NCBI GenBank assembly: GCA_020161245.1
Contig: JAIUOK010000037.1
Location: 1-47,274 of the forward strand
DNA length: 47,274 bases
DNA from: Actinomycetota bacterium
GTDB taxonomy: Bacteria > Actinomycetota > Actinomycetes > S36-B12 > CAIYMF01
Reading direction: 5' to 3'
In this document: piece after piece, positions 32,764 to 40,273 of the stretch
Position numbering within the stretch: position 1 is the first letter of the stretch
Layout of the letters: every line of letters starts with the position of its first letter
Translations under genes and position numbers: made by a program
Notes under the pieces: model-generated
Database searches by the model: none
What the model was told of the DNA's origin: nothing
Seen by the model: the letters and a program-made list of their open reading frames with translations, nothing else

Positions 32764-32820
32764 GCTCGCTTTGGAGGGGTGAGCGACGCCTATGGCCGTC
32801 GCTCACCCATCCAAAGCGGG
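32764..32820. repeat. Palindromic 3'-end element, copy 2
   Basis: A 22-base stem (32767-32788 with 32797-32818, one mismatch) and an eight-base loop. Read on the minus strand it begins at the stop codon of the ureohydrolase gene and reads CCCGCTTTGGATGGGTG, matching copy 1 (CCCGCTCTGGATGGGTG) and keeping the same mismatch. It is a probable terminator. Confidence 0.7.
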
Positions 32821-33846
32821 TCAGTCCGGGGGGATGCGGTCGGCGAGGAGGGGCAGCGCGGGGTCGTAGGCGGTGCCGTGGGCGGCGTCGTGGCGGCGGC
32901 GGGCGATCCCGGAGAGCGCCTCGAGGACGACGCGGTTGGCGAGGGCCGCGGTGATGTCGGCGTGGTCGTAGGGCGGGGCCACCTCGACGACGTCCATCCC
33001 GACGACGGGGAGCTCGAGGGCGATGCGGCGGACGGCGTCGAGCAGCTCGCGGGCCGACAGGCCGCCGGCCTCCGGGGTTCCGGTGCCGGGTGCGTGGCCG
33101 GGGTCGGCGACGTCGATGTCGACCGACAGGAACACGCCGTCGCAGTCGTCGAGGGCGATCTCGAACGCCTCGTCGAGGCAGGCGCCCAGGCCGCGGTGGA
33201 CGATCTCGGTCATCTCGTAGGAGCGCATGCCCTGGCGGGCCATCCACTCCAGGGTCTCCGGCTCGGGCCAGTAGCCGCGCAGCCCGATCTGCAGGAACCG
33301 GTCGCCTCGCACGGCGCCGGACTCGATGAGCTGGCGCATCGGGTGGCCGTGGCCGATGAGCGAGCCGAAGGTGATGTCACCGGTGTCGGCGTGGGCGTCG
33401 AAGTGCAGGACGCCGATGCGGCCCCAGCCCCGCGCCCGCGCGACCGCGGTGCAGTTGGGCCAGGTGATGGTGTGGTCGCCGCCGAGGATCAGCGGGATGG
33501 CGCCGGTCTGGGCGACGGTCTCGACCGCGGCCTCGAGGTCGCGGCACGAGCGCTCGGCGTCGCCGCTGAACATCTCCACGTCGCCGGCGTCGTAGACCGC
33601 GAGGTCCTTGAGCCCGTCCACGCGCAGCGCGAGCGAGGGCCGCGACCCGTCGTGGGGCAGGTAGTCGGTCTGCCGGATCGCCTGCGGGCCCAGGCGCGCG
33701 CCCGCCCGGTACGACGTCCCGCCGTCGAACGGCGCCCCCATGATCACGACGTCGGCGCCCTCGTACGTCGACGGCTCGTCGTAGGTGCACCGGTCGACGC
33801 CGAGGAACGTGATGTCGGGGCCGTACTGGCCGCCGTACCTGCTCAC
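32821..33846 (-). CDS. Ureohydrolase (agmatinase/guanidino-acid hydrolase family)
   Basis: A 341-residue arginase-fold enzyme that would release urea from a guanidino compound. The binuclear Mn ligands are the His of LGGDHTITW, the Asp/His/Asp of HFDAHADTGD and the two Asp of LSVDIDVADPGHAPGTG, all intact. The N-terminal extension (RYGGQYGPDITFLGV) is of the agmatinase/guanidinobutyrase type rather than arginase. It overlaps the upstream NCS1 permease gene by GTGA, so the permease probably imports its substrate. Agmatine, guanidinobutyrate, guanidine or a ureide-like compound are all possible. AAGGGAG lies before the GTG at 33846. Confidence 0.9.
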   Translation of the reverse strand: MSRYGGQYGPDITFLGVDRCTYDEPSTYEGADVVIMGAPFDGGTSYRAGARLGPQAIRQTDYLPHDGSRPSLALRVDGLKDLAVYDAGDVEMFSGDAERSCRDLEAAVETVAQTGAIPLILGGDHTITWPNCTAVARARGWGRIGVLHFDAHADTGDITFGSLIGHGHPMRQLIESGAVRGDRFLQIGLRGYWPEPETLEWMARQGMRSYEMTEIVHRGLGACLDEAFEIALDDCDGVFLSVDIDVADPGHAPGTGTPEAGGLSARELLDAVRRIALELPVVGMDVVEVAPPYDHADITAALANRVVLEALSGIARRRHDAAHGTAYDPALPLLADRIPPD

Positions 33847-35318
33847 GCGGACGCTCCCTTCGACGGCGCATGGGCGCCGGGCCGCAGCGCCACGAGCGCA
33901 AGGTAGACCACCGACGCCACGACCGCGCTCGTCACGAACGACACGTCGATCCCGCCGGCAGCCTCGGCGATGGGCCCGGTCCACGAGTCGGTGGAGTTCG
34001 ACAGGACGCCGACCGCGCTGCCGGCGAACCAGGCGACGACGGCGTCGATGTTCCAGCCGGCGCGGAACCAGTAGGCGCCGCCGGTCTCGCGCCGGTTGAA
34101 GACCTGCAGGCTCGGCTCGTCGAAGCGCCCGCCGGTGCGCAGGTAGCCGATCATCGTGACCGCCGCCCAGGGAGTGGCCAGCGACGTGAGCACGACGACG
34201 AACGTGGTCACCGCCGCCTCGGCGCTGAACACGAACTCTCCGAGCAGCACCAGCGCTGTGGCGACGACGGCCACGGCGATGGTCGACTGCGTGCGGGTGA
34301 GGCGCGGCAGGATCGCGTCGAGGTCGAGACCCATCGAGTACAGGTTCATCCCGCCCTGGCCGAGGCTCCCCACGACCGCGGCGAGCACGAACGGCAGCAG
34401 CAGCCACGACGGCACGGCGTCGATCACGCCGGCCACGAAGCTGTCGGGGTCGAGCGAGATCACGGAGACGAACGCCCCGAACAGCGTCGGGATGATGAGC
34501 CCGACGAACAGCCCGAGGAACATCGCGCCGAGCAGCCGGCCGGGCCGGTGGCGGCGCGGGCTGATGTAGCGGGTCCAGTCGCCTGTCTGGGTCACGTACG
34601 ACACCGGGCCGGCCACGCCGGCGGTGAGCGCGGCCAGCAGCCACGTCGGCCAGAAGCCGCCGAGCAGGTACTCGTCCGGCGTGCCGGCGTACGACGCGTC
34701 GAAGCTGCCCCAGAGCGCCACCACCACGAGCAGCATGACGCCGCCCACGAGCGGCACCAGGAGCTTGTTGACCAGGACGAGCCAGCGGAAGCCGTAGACG
34801 GCGACAGCCGACACAGCGACGGCGATGACCAGGTAGCCGACAGCGAGGGCCACGGGGCTCTCCTCGGCGCCGGTCGCGCGGTCGAGGCCGGCGACGATCG
34901 CCTCGCCGCCGGTCCAGACGGTGAGCGCGACGTAGCCCAGGCACAGCAGCAGGCCGATCACCGACGCGACGAGCCGGCCGCGCACGCCGAAGTACGCGCC
35001 GCTCGTCACCGAGTTGTTGGTGCCCGACCGGTAGCCGAGGAGCGCCAGCGGCGTGACGGCGAGGGCGCCCACGGCCGTGCCGACGAGGACCGCCGACACC
35101 GACGCCCACCACCCGAGCCCGTAGAGGACGACGAGCCAGCCGAACACCGCCACCGAGAGGGCGAGGTTGCCGCCCCACAGGATCCCGACGACGTCCCGCG
35201 GACGGGACGCGCGCTCGGCCTCCGGGATGGTGTCGACGCCGTGCTGCTCGACGCCGTGCTGCACGACGACCTGGCCCGGCTCGGCCGCGACGGCTGCGCT
35301 CTCCGCTCCTGCGTGCAT
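33843..35318 (-). CDS. NCS1-family permease
   Basis: A 491-residue transporter with about twelve membrane helices. Family traits are the N-terminal RPRDVVGILWGGNLALSVAV, GYRSGTNNSVTSGAYFGVRG in helices 2-3, TQTGDWTRYISPRRHRPGRL in the middle, and SLGQGGMNLYSMGLDLDAI after helix 7. NCS1 proteins are sodium- or proton-driven importers of nucleobases, allantoin, hydantoins, thiamine and related molecules. Coupling to a ureohydrolase suggests a guanidino or urea-like substrate here. CAGGAGGAG precedes the ATG at 35318. Likely repressed by the divergent TetR protein through the tandem site at 35361. Confidence 0.9.
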   Translation of the reverse strand: MHAGAESAAVAAEPGQVVVQHGVEQHGVDTIPEAERASRPRDVVGILWGGNLALSVAVFGWLVVLYGLGWWASVSAVLVGTAVGALAVTPLALLGYRSGTNNSVTSGAYFGVRGRLVASVIGLLLCLGYVALTVWTGGEAIVAGLDRATGAEESPVALAVGYLVIAVAVSAVAVYGFRWLVLVNKLLVPLVGGVMLLVVVALWGSFDASYAGTPDEYLLGGFWPTWLLAALTAGVAGPVSYVTQTGDWTRYISPRRHRPGRLLGAMFLGLFVGLIIPTLFGAFVSVISLDPDSFVAGVIDAVPSWLLLPFVLAAVVGSLGQGGMNLYSMGLDLDAILPRLTRTQSTIAVAVVATALVLLGEFVFSAEAAVTTFVVVLTSLATPWAAVTMIGYLRTGGRFDEPSLQVFNRRETGGAYWFRAGWNIDAVVAWFAGSAVGVLSNSTDSWTGPIAEAAGGIDVSFVTSAVVASVVYLALVALRPGAHAPSKGASA

Positions 35319-35360
35319 GGCTGGCTCCTCCTGGACGGGTGGGAGCACCGTAGCGGAGGT

Positions 35361-35390
35361 TAGAACGAAATTCTAGAACGAAATTCTAAT
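35361..35390. promoter_or_regulatory. Tandem operator between the NCS1 and TetR genes
   Basis: TAGAACGAAATTC occurs twice in direct succession (35361-35373, 35374-35386), followed by TAATC. Each unit with its neighbour forms TAGAA-CGAAA-TTCTA, so two overlapping palindromes share the middle TTCTAGAA. The AT-rich sequence in a GC-rich gap and the divergent TetR gene mark it as the repressor site. Confidence 0.7.
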
Positions 35391-35398
35391 CGCTCTGC

Positions 35399-35404
35399 TA
35401 CGGT
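35399..35404 (+). promoter_or_regulatory. Leaderless -10 box for the TetR gene
   Basis: TACGGT, six bases before the ATG at 35411, with no Shine-Dalgarno. The identical box and spacing occur before the gene at 38436. The tandem operator lies directly upstream, covering the -35 region. Confidence 0.6.
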
Positions 35405-35410
35405 CGTCTC

Positions 35411-36016
35411 ATGCCCCGCCGCACCGACGACGCACCGCGCCCGTCGCAGCGCGCAGCCGTGCTCAAAGCAGCCATGGAGGTCATGGCGGAGAAGGGGCCG
35501 GAGAAGACGCGCGTGCAGGACATCGCCGCACGTGCGGGCATGAGCGCCGGCCATGTCCTCTACTACTTCGGCAAGCGCGACCGGATCCTCGTCGACACCC
35601 TGCTGGAGTCCGAGGCCGATGCTGGCACGCAGCGCGACCGTCGCGTCGCCGCCGCTCCGAGCCCCCTCGACGCCGTCGAGCGCCTCGTGCGCCTCTACCT
35701 GCCCAGCGGTTCCTCGGACCTGCGCTGGAAGCTGTGGGCGCAGCTCGTCGCACGGCCGCCGCAGGACGCCGAGACGCTGGCCGCGTACGACGGCGTCCTC
35801 GACGGCTGGACGACGGCCCTCGCCGATGCCATCCGGGCCGGCGTCGACGACGGCACGTTCACCTGCCGGGATCCGCGGACCACGGCGTACCGCGCATGCC
35901 GGCTCATGGACGGCTACGCGCTCGAGGTGCTCCTCGGCGCGCCCGGGCGCACCCGCGCGTGGGCGGTGTCGTCGGTGCTCGAAGCCCTCGACGACGAGCT
36001 CGCGACGAGGCCCTAG
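35411..36016 (+). CDS. TetR-family regulator of the NCS1/ureohydrolase operon
   Basis: A 201-residue TetR protein with the winged DNA-binding helices at residues 13-60 (RAAVLKAAMEVMAEKGPEKT, VQDIAARAGMSAGHVLYYFG) and a BetI-like C-terminal domain. The SAGHVLYYFGKR recognition-helix pattern is typical for regulators of amine or guanidino compound uptake. It is leaderless and divergent from the permease, with the tandem operator between them. The stop TAG overlaps the stop of the convergent small membrane protein in the sequence CTAG. Confidence 0.9.
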   Translation: MPRRTDDAPRPSQRAAVLKAAMEVMAEKGPEKTRVQDIAARAGMSAGHVLYYFGKRDRILVDTLLESEADAGTQRDRRVAAAPSPLDAVERLVRLYLPSGSSDLRWKLWAQLVARPPQDAETLAAYDGVLDGWTTALADAIRAGVDDGTFTCRDPRTTAYRACRLMDGYALEVLLGAPGRTRAWAVSSVLEALDDELATRP

Positions 36017-36249
36017 CCCTCGACCGCCCGGGCCGGGGCGTGCCGCCCCCACGCCAGGTACAGCACCGGCCCGACGGGCTGCACGAAGATGCCGAGGGCC
36101 CACAGGCCCTTGCGGCCGCGCACCTGGTCGGAAGGACGCCGGGCGAGGTCGACGAGCGCCGTCGCCGTCAGGGCGAGCTCGACGGACACCGCGGTGAGCA
36201 CGGCCGCCTTCTGCGGCCCGGACAGCTCCTGCCACGTCTTCTTGGCCAT
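36013..36249 (-). CDS. Small membrane protein with a PLDc_N-like segment
   Basis: A 78-residue protein with two hydrophobic helices, at about residues 12-34 (QKAAVLTAVSVELALTATAL) and 49-68 (LWALGIFVQPVGPVLYLAWG). The second part, with its W-x-G-I/V pattern and the terminal YLAWGR, resembles the short PLDc_N domain found alone in many actinobacterial membrane proteins. No enzyme activity is expected. The ATG at 36249 is preceded by a weak signal only; a start a few codons upstream is possible. It ends within the stop of the convergent TetR gene. Confidence 0.75.
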   Translation of the reverse strand: MAKKTWQELSGPQKAAVLTAVSVELALTATALVDLARRPSDQVRGRKGLWALGIFVQPVGPVLYLAWGRHAPARAVEG

Positions 36250-36303
36250 GTCTCGAACCCACGCCGACCACGGCCGCGACTCCTGCCGGAAGCGGTCGGG
36301 GTC

Positions 36304-36343
36304 TTGCCAGCCTGGTTTACAACTGCCTATCTTCTGTAAACCA
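36304..36343 (+). promoter_or_regulatory. alkB promoter inside a long palindromic operator
   Basis: TTGCCA (36304-36309), an 18-base spacer and TATCTT (36328-36333) form the promoter. TGGTTTACA (36313-36321) and TGTAAACCA (36335-36343) are perfect nine-base arms around a 13-base spacer that contains the -10 box. A repressor bound here would cover the promoter; the TetR gene downstream of alkB is the likely source. Confidence 0.7.
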
Positions 36344-36360
36344 CACGACGGGGAGGGCCG

Positions 36361-37749
36361 ATGACGGCGAGCACGGCCGAGCAGTGGCGCGACGGCAAGC
36401 GCTATCTGTGGCTGTTCGGCCTTGTCATGCCGCTGCTGCCCTTCGCCGCCGTCGCGCTCCACGCCGCCACCGGTCAGGGAGTCTGGCTGTGGCTGGGCCC
36501 GATCGTGATCCTCGGCCTCGTCCCGCTGGTCGACCTGGTGGTCGGCATCGACCCCAGCAACCCGCCCGACCGCGTGCTCGAGGCGCTCGAGCGCGACCGG
36601 TACTACCGCTGGCTCACCTTCCTGTTCCTGCCGCTGCAGTACGCCGGGTTCGCCGTGGCGTTCGCGTACCTCGCCCGCGCCGACCTCACGGTGGCGCAGC
36701 GCTGCGGCCTGGCGGTGACTGTGGGCTTCATCGGCGGGATCGGCATCAACACCGCGCACGAGCTCGGCCACAAGAAGGAGTCGCACGAGCGCTGGCTGGC
36801 CAAGACCGCGCTGGCGCAGAGCTTCTACGGGCACTTCTACATCGAGCACAACCGCGGCCACCACGTCCGTGTGGCGACCCCGGACGATCCCGCGAGCAGC
36901 CGTGTCGGCGAGAGCTTCTACCGCTTCTGGCCGCGCACCGTCGCCGGCTCGCTGCGCAGCGCCTGGCGGCTGGAGGAGCGGCGGCTCCTGCGCGGGGGCG
37001 GCAGCCCGTGGCGCCTGGGCAACGACGTGATCAACTCCTGGCTGATGTCGGCCGTGCTGTGGGCCGCCATGGCGGTGTGGCTGGGGCCGCAGGTGCTGCC
37101 GTACCTGGTGCTGCAGGCGGTCGTGGCGATCACCCTGCTCGAGGCGGTCAACTACCTCGAGCACTACGGCATGCTGCGGCGCCGTGTCGGTGCTCCTGGG
37201 CACGAACGCTGGGAGCGGGTCGACCCGAGCCACAGCTGGAACAGCAACAACGTCGCCACCAACGTGCTGCTCTACCACCTGCAGCGGCACAGCGACCACC
37301 ACGCCAACCCCACGCGCCGCTACCAGACCCTGCGCGACCTGCCCGAGGCTCCCGCGCTGCCCACCGGCTACGCCGGCATGATCCTGCTCGCGCTCGTGCC
37401 GCCCGCGTGGCGACGGGTCATGGACCCGCGCGTCGCGGCGCACCTGGACGGCGACATGTCGCGGGCCAACCTCGACCCGCGGCGGCGCGATCGCGTCCTC
37501 GCCCGCTATCCCGTCGCGCCCGCCCCGACGTCGGGCACCGACGCGGGAGCCGTCGGGCATCCCGCCGGTTCCGCAGCCGCCTACCGCTGCCCTGGATGCG
37601 CATACACCTACGACGTCGCGACCGGCGACCGGCGGGAGGGCTTCCCGCCCGGCACCCCCTGGACGTCCGTGCCCGACGACTGGTGCTGCCCCGACTGCGG
37701 AGTGCGGGAGAAGGTCGACTTCGTCGCCCTCGATAGCCTCGGCGCGTGA
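36361..37749 (+). CDS. alkB: Alkane 1-monooxygenase fused to rubredoxin
   Basis: A 462-residue membrane di-iron hydroxylase that oxidises the terminal methyl of medium or long alkanes. About six membrane helices surround the histidine boxes HELGH (133-137), EHNRGHH (162-168) and LQRHSDHH (308-314), with the extra NYLEHYG at His268. After a linker (about 385-405) a rubredoxin domain is fused, with Cys410 and Cys413 in YRCPGC and Cys443 and Cys446 in CCPDCG. Such AlkB-rubredoxin fusions are known from Dietzia, Nocardioides and relatives and need only a rubredoxin reductase, which is not encoded here. GGGGAGGG precedes the ATG. Confidence 0.95.
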   Translation: MTASTAEQWRDGKRYLWLFGLVMPLLPFAAVALHAATGQGVWLWLGPIVILGLVPLVDLVVGIDPSNPPDRVLEALERDRYYRWLTFLFLPLQYAGFAVAFAYLARADLTVAQRCGLAVTVGFIGGIGINTAHELGHKKESHERWLAKTALAQSFYGHFYIEHNRGHHVRVATPDDPASSRVGESFYRFWPRTVAGSLRSAWRLEERRLLRGGGSPWRLGNDVINSWLMSAVLWAAMAVWLGPQVLPYLVLQAVVAITLLEAVNYLEHYGMLRRRVGAPGHERWERVDPSHSWNSNNVATNVLLYHLQRHSDHHANPTRRYQTLRDLPEAPALPTGYAGMILLALVPPAWRRVMDPRVAAHLDGDMSRANLDPRRRDRVLARYPVAPAPTSGTDAGAVGHPAGSAAAYRCPGCAYTYDVATGDRREGFPPGTPWTSVPDDWCCPDCGVREKVDFVALDSLGA

Positions 37750-38351
37750 GCGACGACGGGTCGACGACGCGCGAGCGCATCGTCCGCGGCGCCGTCGAGC
37801 TGACCGCCGCCGACGGCTGGGCGGCGCTCACGATGGGACGGCTCGCGTCCCACGTCGGTGTGAGCCGGCAGACGGTCTACAACGAGGTCGGCTCCAAGCA
37901 CGCGCTGGCCGAGGCGGTCGTGCTCGACGAGCTCGGACGCTTCCTCGACGTCGTCGACGCCGGGTTCGCAGCGCCGCGACGCGACCTCCGTCGAGCTCTG
38001 CGCTCAGCGGTGTCCGGCGTCCTCGAGCTCGCCGGGACCAGCCCCGTCCTGCGCGCCGTCGTCGCACCGGGCGCCGCGGACGACCTGCTGCCGCCGCTGA
38101 CCACCGATGCCGGCGTCGTCATCGCCGCGGCGAGCAGCCGCGTCGCGCAGCATCTCGACGCCCGTGGCGTGCCCGCGTCGCAGGCGCGCGACGCCGTCGT
38201 CGACATGCTCGTGCGCACCGTCATCAGCCACGTGATGGCGCCGTCGTCCGATCCGCGTGCGGCTGCCGAGAGCATCGCGTCGATCGCAACCGTCGCCCTT
38301 GACGTCGACGAGCCCGCACCACGGCCAGGCCGGACCCGCGCCGACGCGTGA
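37746..38351 (+). CDS. TetR-family regulator of alkB (AlkX-like)
   Basis: A 201-residue TetR protein. The DNA-binding region is residues 7-52 (TTRERIVRGAVELTAADGWA, MGRLASHVGVSRQTVYNEVG). The GTG start overlaps the alkB stop (GTGA), giving a two-gene operon. In Dietzia a TetR gene in the same place represses alkB-rubredoxin and is released by fatty acids; the same role here is inferred from position and from the long palindrome over the alkB promoter. The C-terminal 150 residues are mostly helical and end in a Pro/Arg-rich tail. Confidence 0.9.
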   Translation: MSDDGSTTRERIVRGAVELTAADGWAALTMGRLASHVGVSRQTVYNEVGSKHALAEAVVLDELGRFLDVVDAGFAAPRRDLRRALRSAVSGVLELAGTSPVLRAVVAPGAADDLLPPLTTDAGVVIAAASSRVAQHLDARGVPASQARDAVVDMLVRTVISHVMAPSSDPRAAAESIASIATVALDVDEPAPRPGRTRADA

Positions 38352-38423
38352 TGCGGCCCGTCGCCGCGCTGTGATGCGTGCGACGGCGACCGCCCTGCAC
38401 CCCCATCGGGGGGATCTGTTCGC

Positions 38424-38435
38424 TACGGTCCCCGC
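38424..38435 (+). promoter_or_regulatory. Leaderless -10 box for the 93-residue protein
   Basis: TACGGT (38424-38429), then six bases, then the ATG at 38436. Identical in sequence and spacing to the box before the TetR gene at 35411. Confidence 0.6.
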
Positions 38436-38717
38436 ATGAAGATCGGGATCCTGGGCCGCAACGGCGATCTGCTGCGCGATGCGCTCGACCTGGCCGAGGG
38501 CGCGGGCCACGACGCCCGCGGCACCCTGATCGACCACGAGGCCCTGGCCTGGGTCCGCAGCCACCACATCCAGGCGCTGCTCATCGGCGGCGGCGTCGAG
38601 GAGACGTCCCGCAAGGTGATGCTCGCCGAGTGCGCGCAGAACGGTGTCAAGGCCGTGGAGATCGCCGGCCCCGGCGTGCTCGGTCACTCCCTCAAGGAGC
38701 TCGCCGAGGTCCCGTAG
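38436..38717 (+). CDS. Small Rossmann-like protein of unknown function
   Basis: A 93-residue protein that reads as a short alpha/beta unit: strand MKIGILGRNGDLLRDALDLA with a helix, strand DARGTLIDH, strand IQALLIGGGVEETSRKVMLA, and strand AVEIAGPGVLG. It resembles the first half of a dinucleotide- or nucleotide-binding fold but has no full GxGxxG loop. I cannot name a family. Codon usage is normal for the window and the leaderless start signal is clear, so the gene looks real. It stands alone between the alkB operon and the GCS2 ligase gene. Confidence 0.7.
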   Translation: MKIGILGRNGDLLRDALDLAEGAGHDARGTLIDHEALAWVRSHHIQALLIGGGVEETSRKVMLAECAQNGVKAVEIAGPGVLGHSLKELAEVP

Positions 38718-38790
38718 GACAGGCTGCCCTCGCGTCCCCGGTTTCGCGTAGTTGCTGCGCACCCGGTACCGCGTTCGTCAGGCTGGCGCC

Positions 38791-40269
38791 ATGGGCGAGA
38801 AGCTCGGCAGCCGCTCCTTCACGCGTGAGGACAGGCAGCGCTACCGCGACAAGGTGCACCGCTGCCTCGACGTGCTCGCACGCATGCTCGAGGAGTCGCG
38901 GTTCGACTTCGAGTCGCCGCTGACGGGCATGGAGGTCGAGCTCAACATCATCGAGGCCGACGGCCGGCCGGCCATGCGCAACGACGAGGTGCTGGCCTCG
39001 ATCGACGATCCGGCGTTCGTGCAGGAGCTGGGGCGGTTCAACCTCGAGATCAATGTGCCGCCGGCCCAGCTCGGCGGCCACGGCGCCGTCCGGTACGAGA
39101 CCCACCTGCGCGAGCAGCTCAACGCTGCCAACGAGAAGGCCAAGTCGGTCGGCGCCGGCATGGTGATGATCGGCATCCTGCCCACGCTCGACGAGTCGCG
39201 GCTGACGTCGGAGTCGATCAGCACCAACCCCCGCTACGCGCTGCTCGACGAGCAGATGTTCCTCGCGCGCGGCGAGGACCTCGACATCAGCATCAAGGGC
39301 GGGCCGGAGTCGCTCGACACCCGCGCCGACTCGATCGCGCCCGAGGCTGCGTGCACGAGCGTCCAGTTCCATCTGCAGGTGAGCCCGGACGACTTCGCTG
39401 CCAACTGGAACGCGGCGCAGTGCCTTGCAGCCGTGCAGGTCGCGCTCGGCGCCAACTCGCCGTACTTCCTCGGCCGCGAGCTCTGGCGCGAGACGCGCAT
39501 CAGCCTGTTCGCCGAGGCGACCGATACCCGCCCGGCCGAGCTCAAGGCGCAGGGCGTCCGTCCGCGGGTGTGGTTCGGCGAGCGCTGGATCACCAGCGTG
39601 TTCGACCTGTTCGAGGAGAACCTGACCTACTTCCCGCCGCTGCTGCCGGTGCTCGACGCCGAGGAGCCGGAGGCGATGCTGGCGTCGGGCCGTACGCCGT
39701 CGCTCGCGGAGCTGCGCCTGCACAACGGGACGATCTGGCGCTGGAACCGCCCGGTGTACGACGTCGTCGACGGAGTGCCGCACCTGCGGGTGGAGAACCG
39801 CGTGCTGCCGGCGGGTCCGACCGTCGTCGACATCCTGGCCAACGGCGCCTTCTACTTCGGGGCGCTGCGGGCCCTCGCCGACCTCGAGCGGCCGCTGTGG
39901 TCGCGGATGGTGTTCGGTGCCGCGGAGGAGAACTTCATGACCGCCGCCCGGCGCGGCATCGACGCCGAGATCTACTGGCCCGGTTTCAGCGACGTGCCCG
40001 TCCGCGAGCTCGTCCTCGAGCATCTGCTGCCGCTGGCGCAGGAGGGCCTCGACGCCTGGGACGTCGACCCCGACGTCAGCTCGCGCCTGCTCGGCATCAT
40101 CGAGGGACGCTGCACCACCGGCATCAACGGCTCGTCATGGCAGGTGTCCGCCGTGCGCACCCTCGAGGAGTCCGGCCTGCGCCGCTGGGAGTCGCTGCGC
40201 CGCATGACCCTCGAGTACGTCGACCGCATGCACACCAACGAGCCTGTCCACACCTGGCCCGGCCTGTAG
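38791..40269 (+). CDS. Glutamate-cysteine-ligase-like carboxylate-amine ligase (GCS2 family)
   Basis: A 492-residue protein of the GCS2/YbdK-type ligase fold, which forms amide bonds with ATP. Conserved blocks are FESPLTGMEVELNIIEADGR (residues 34-53), NLEINVPPAQLGG (about 80-92), ACTSVQFHLQVSPDDF with the substrate-contacting residues, ALGANSPYFLGRELWRETR (about 219-237), and HLRVENRVLPAGPTVVDILA (about 332-351). True glutamate-cysteine ligase activity is only one option; an EgtA-like or other gamma-glutamyl ligase is possible. Mycothiol producers do not need glutathione. The upstream sequence has no clear Shine-Dalgarno. Converges with the M20 gene with four bases between. Confidence 0.85.
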   Translation: MGEKLGSRSFTREDRQRYRDKVHRCLDVLARMLEESRFDFESPLTGMEVELNIIEADGRPAMRNDEVLASIDDPAFVQELGRFNLEINVPPAQLGGHGAVRYETHLREQLNAANEKAKSVGAGMVMIGILPTLDESRLTSESISTNPRYALLDEQMFLARGEDLDISIKGGPESLDTRADSIAPEAACTSVQFHLQVSPDDFAANWNAAQCLAAVQVALGANSPYFLGRELWRETRISLFAEATDTRPAELKAQGVRPRVWFGERWITSVFDLFEENLTYFPPLLPVLDAEEPEAMLASGRTPSLAELRLHNGTIWRWNRPVYDVVDGVPHLRVENRVLPAGPTVVDILANGAFYFGALRALADLERPLWSRMVFGAAEENFMTAARRGIDAEIYWPGFSDVPVRELVLEHLLPLAQEGLDAWDVDPDVSSRLLGIIEGRCTTGINGSSWQVSAVRTLEESGLRRWESLRRMTLEYVDRMHTNEPVHTWPGL

Positions 40270-40273
40270 TTGC

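Noticed and set aside
38692..40023. A 443-codon minus-strand open frame opposite the GCS2 ligase
   Set aside because: Antisense shadow with biased composition; the plus-strand protein has clear family motifs.
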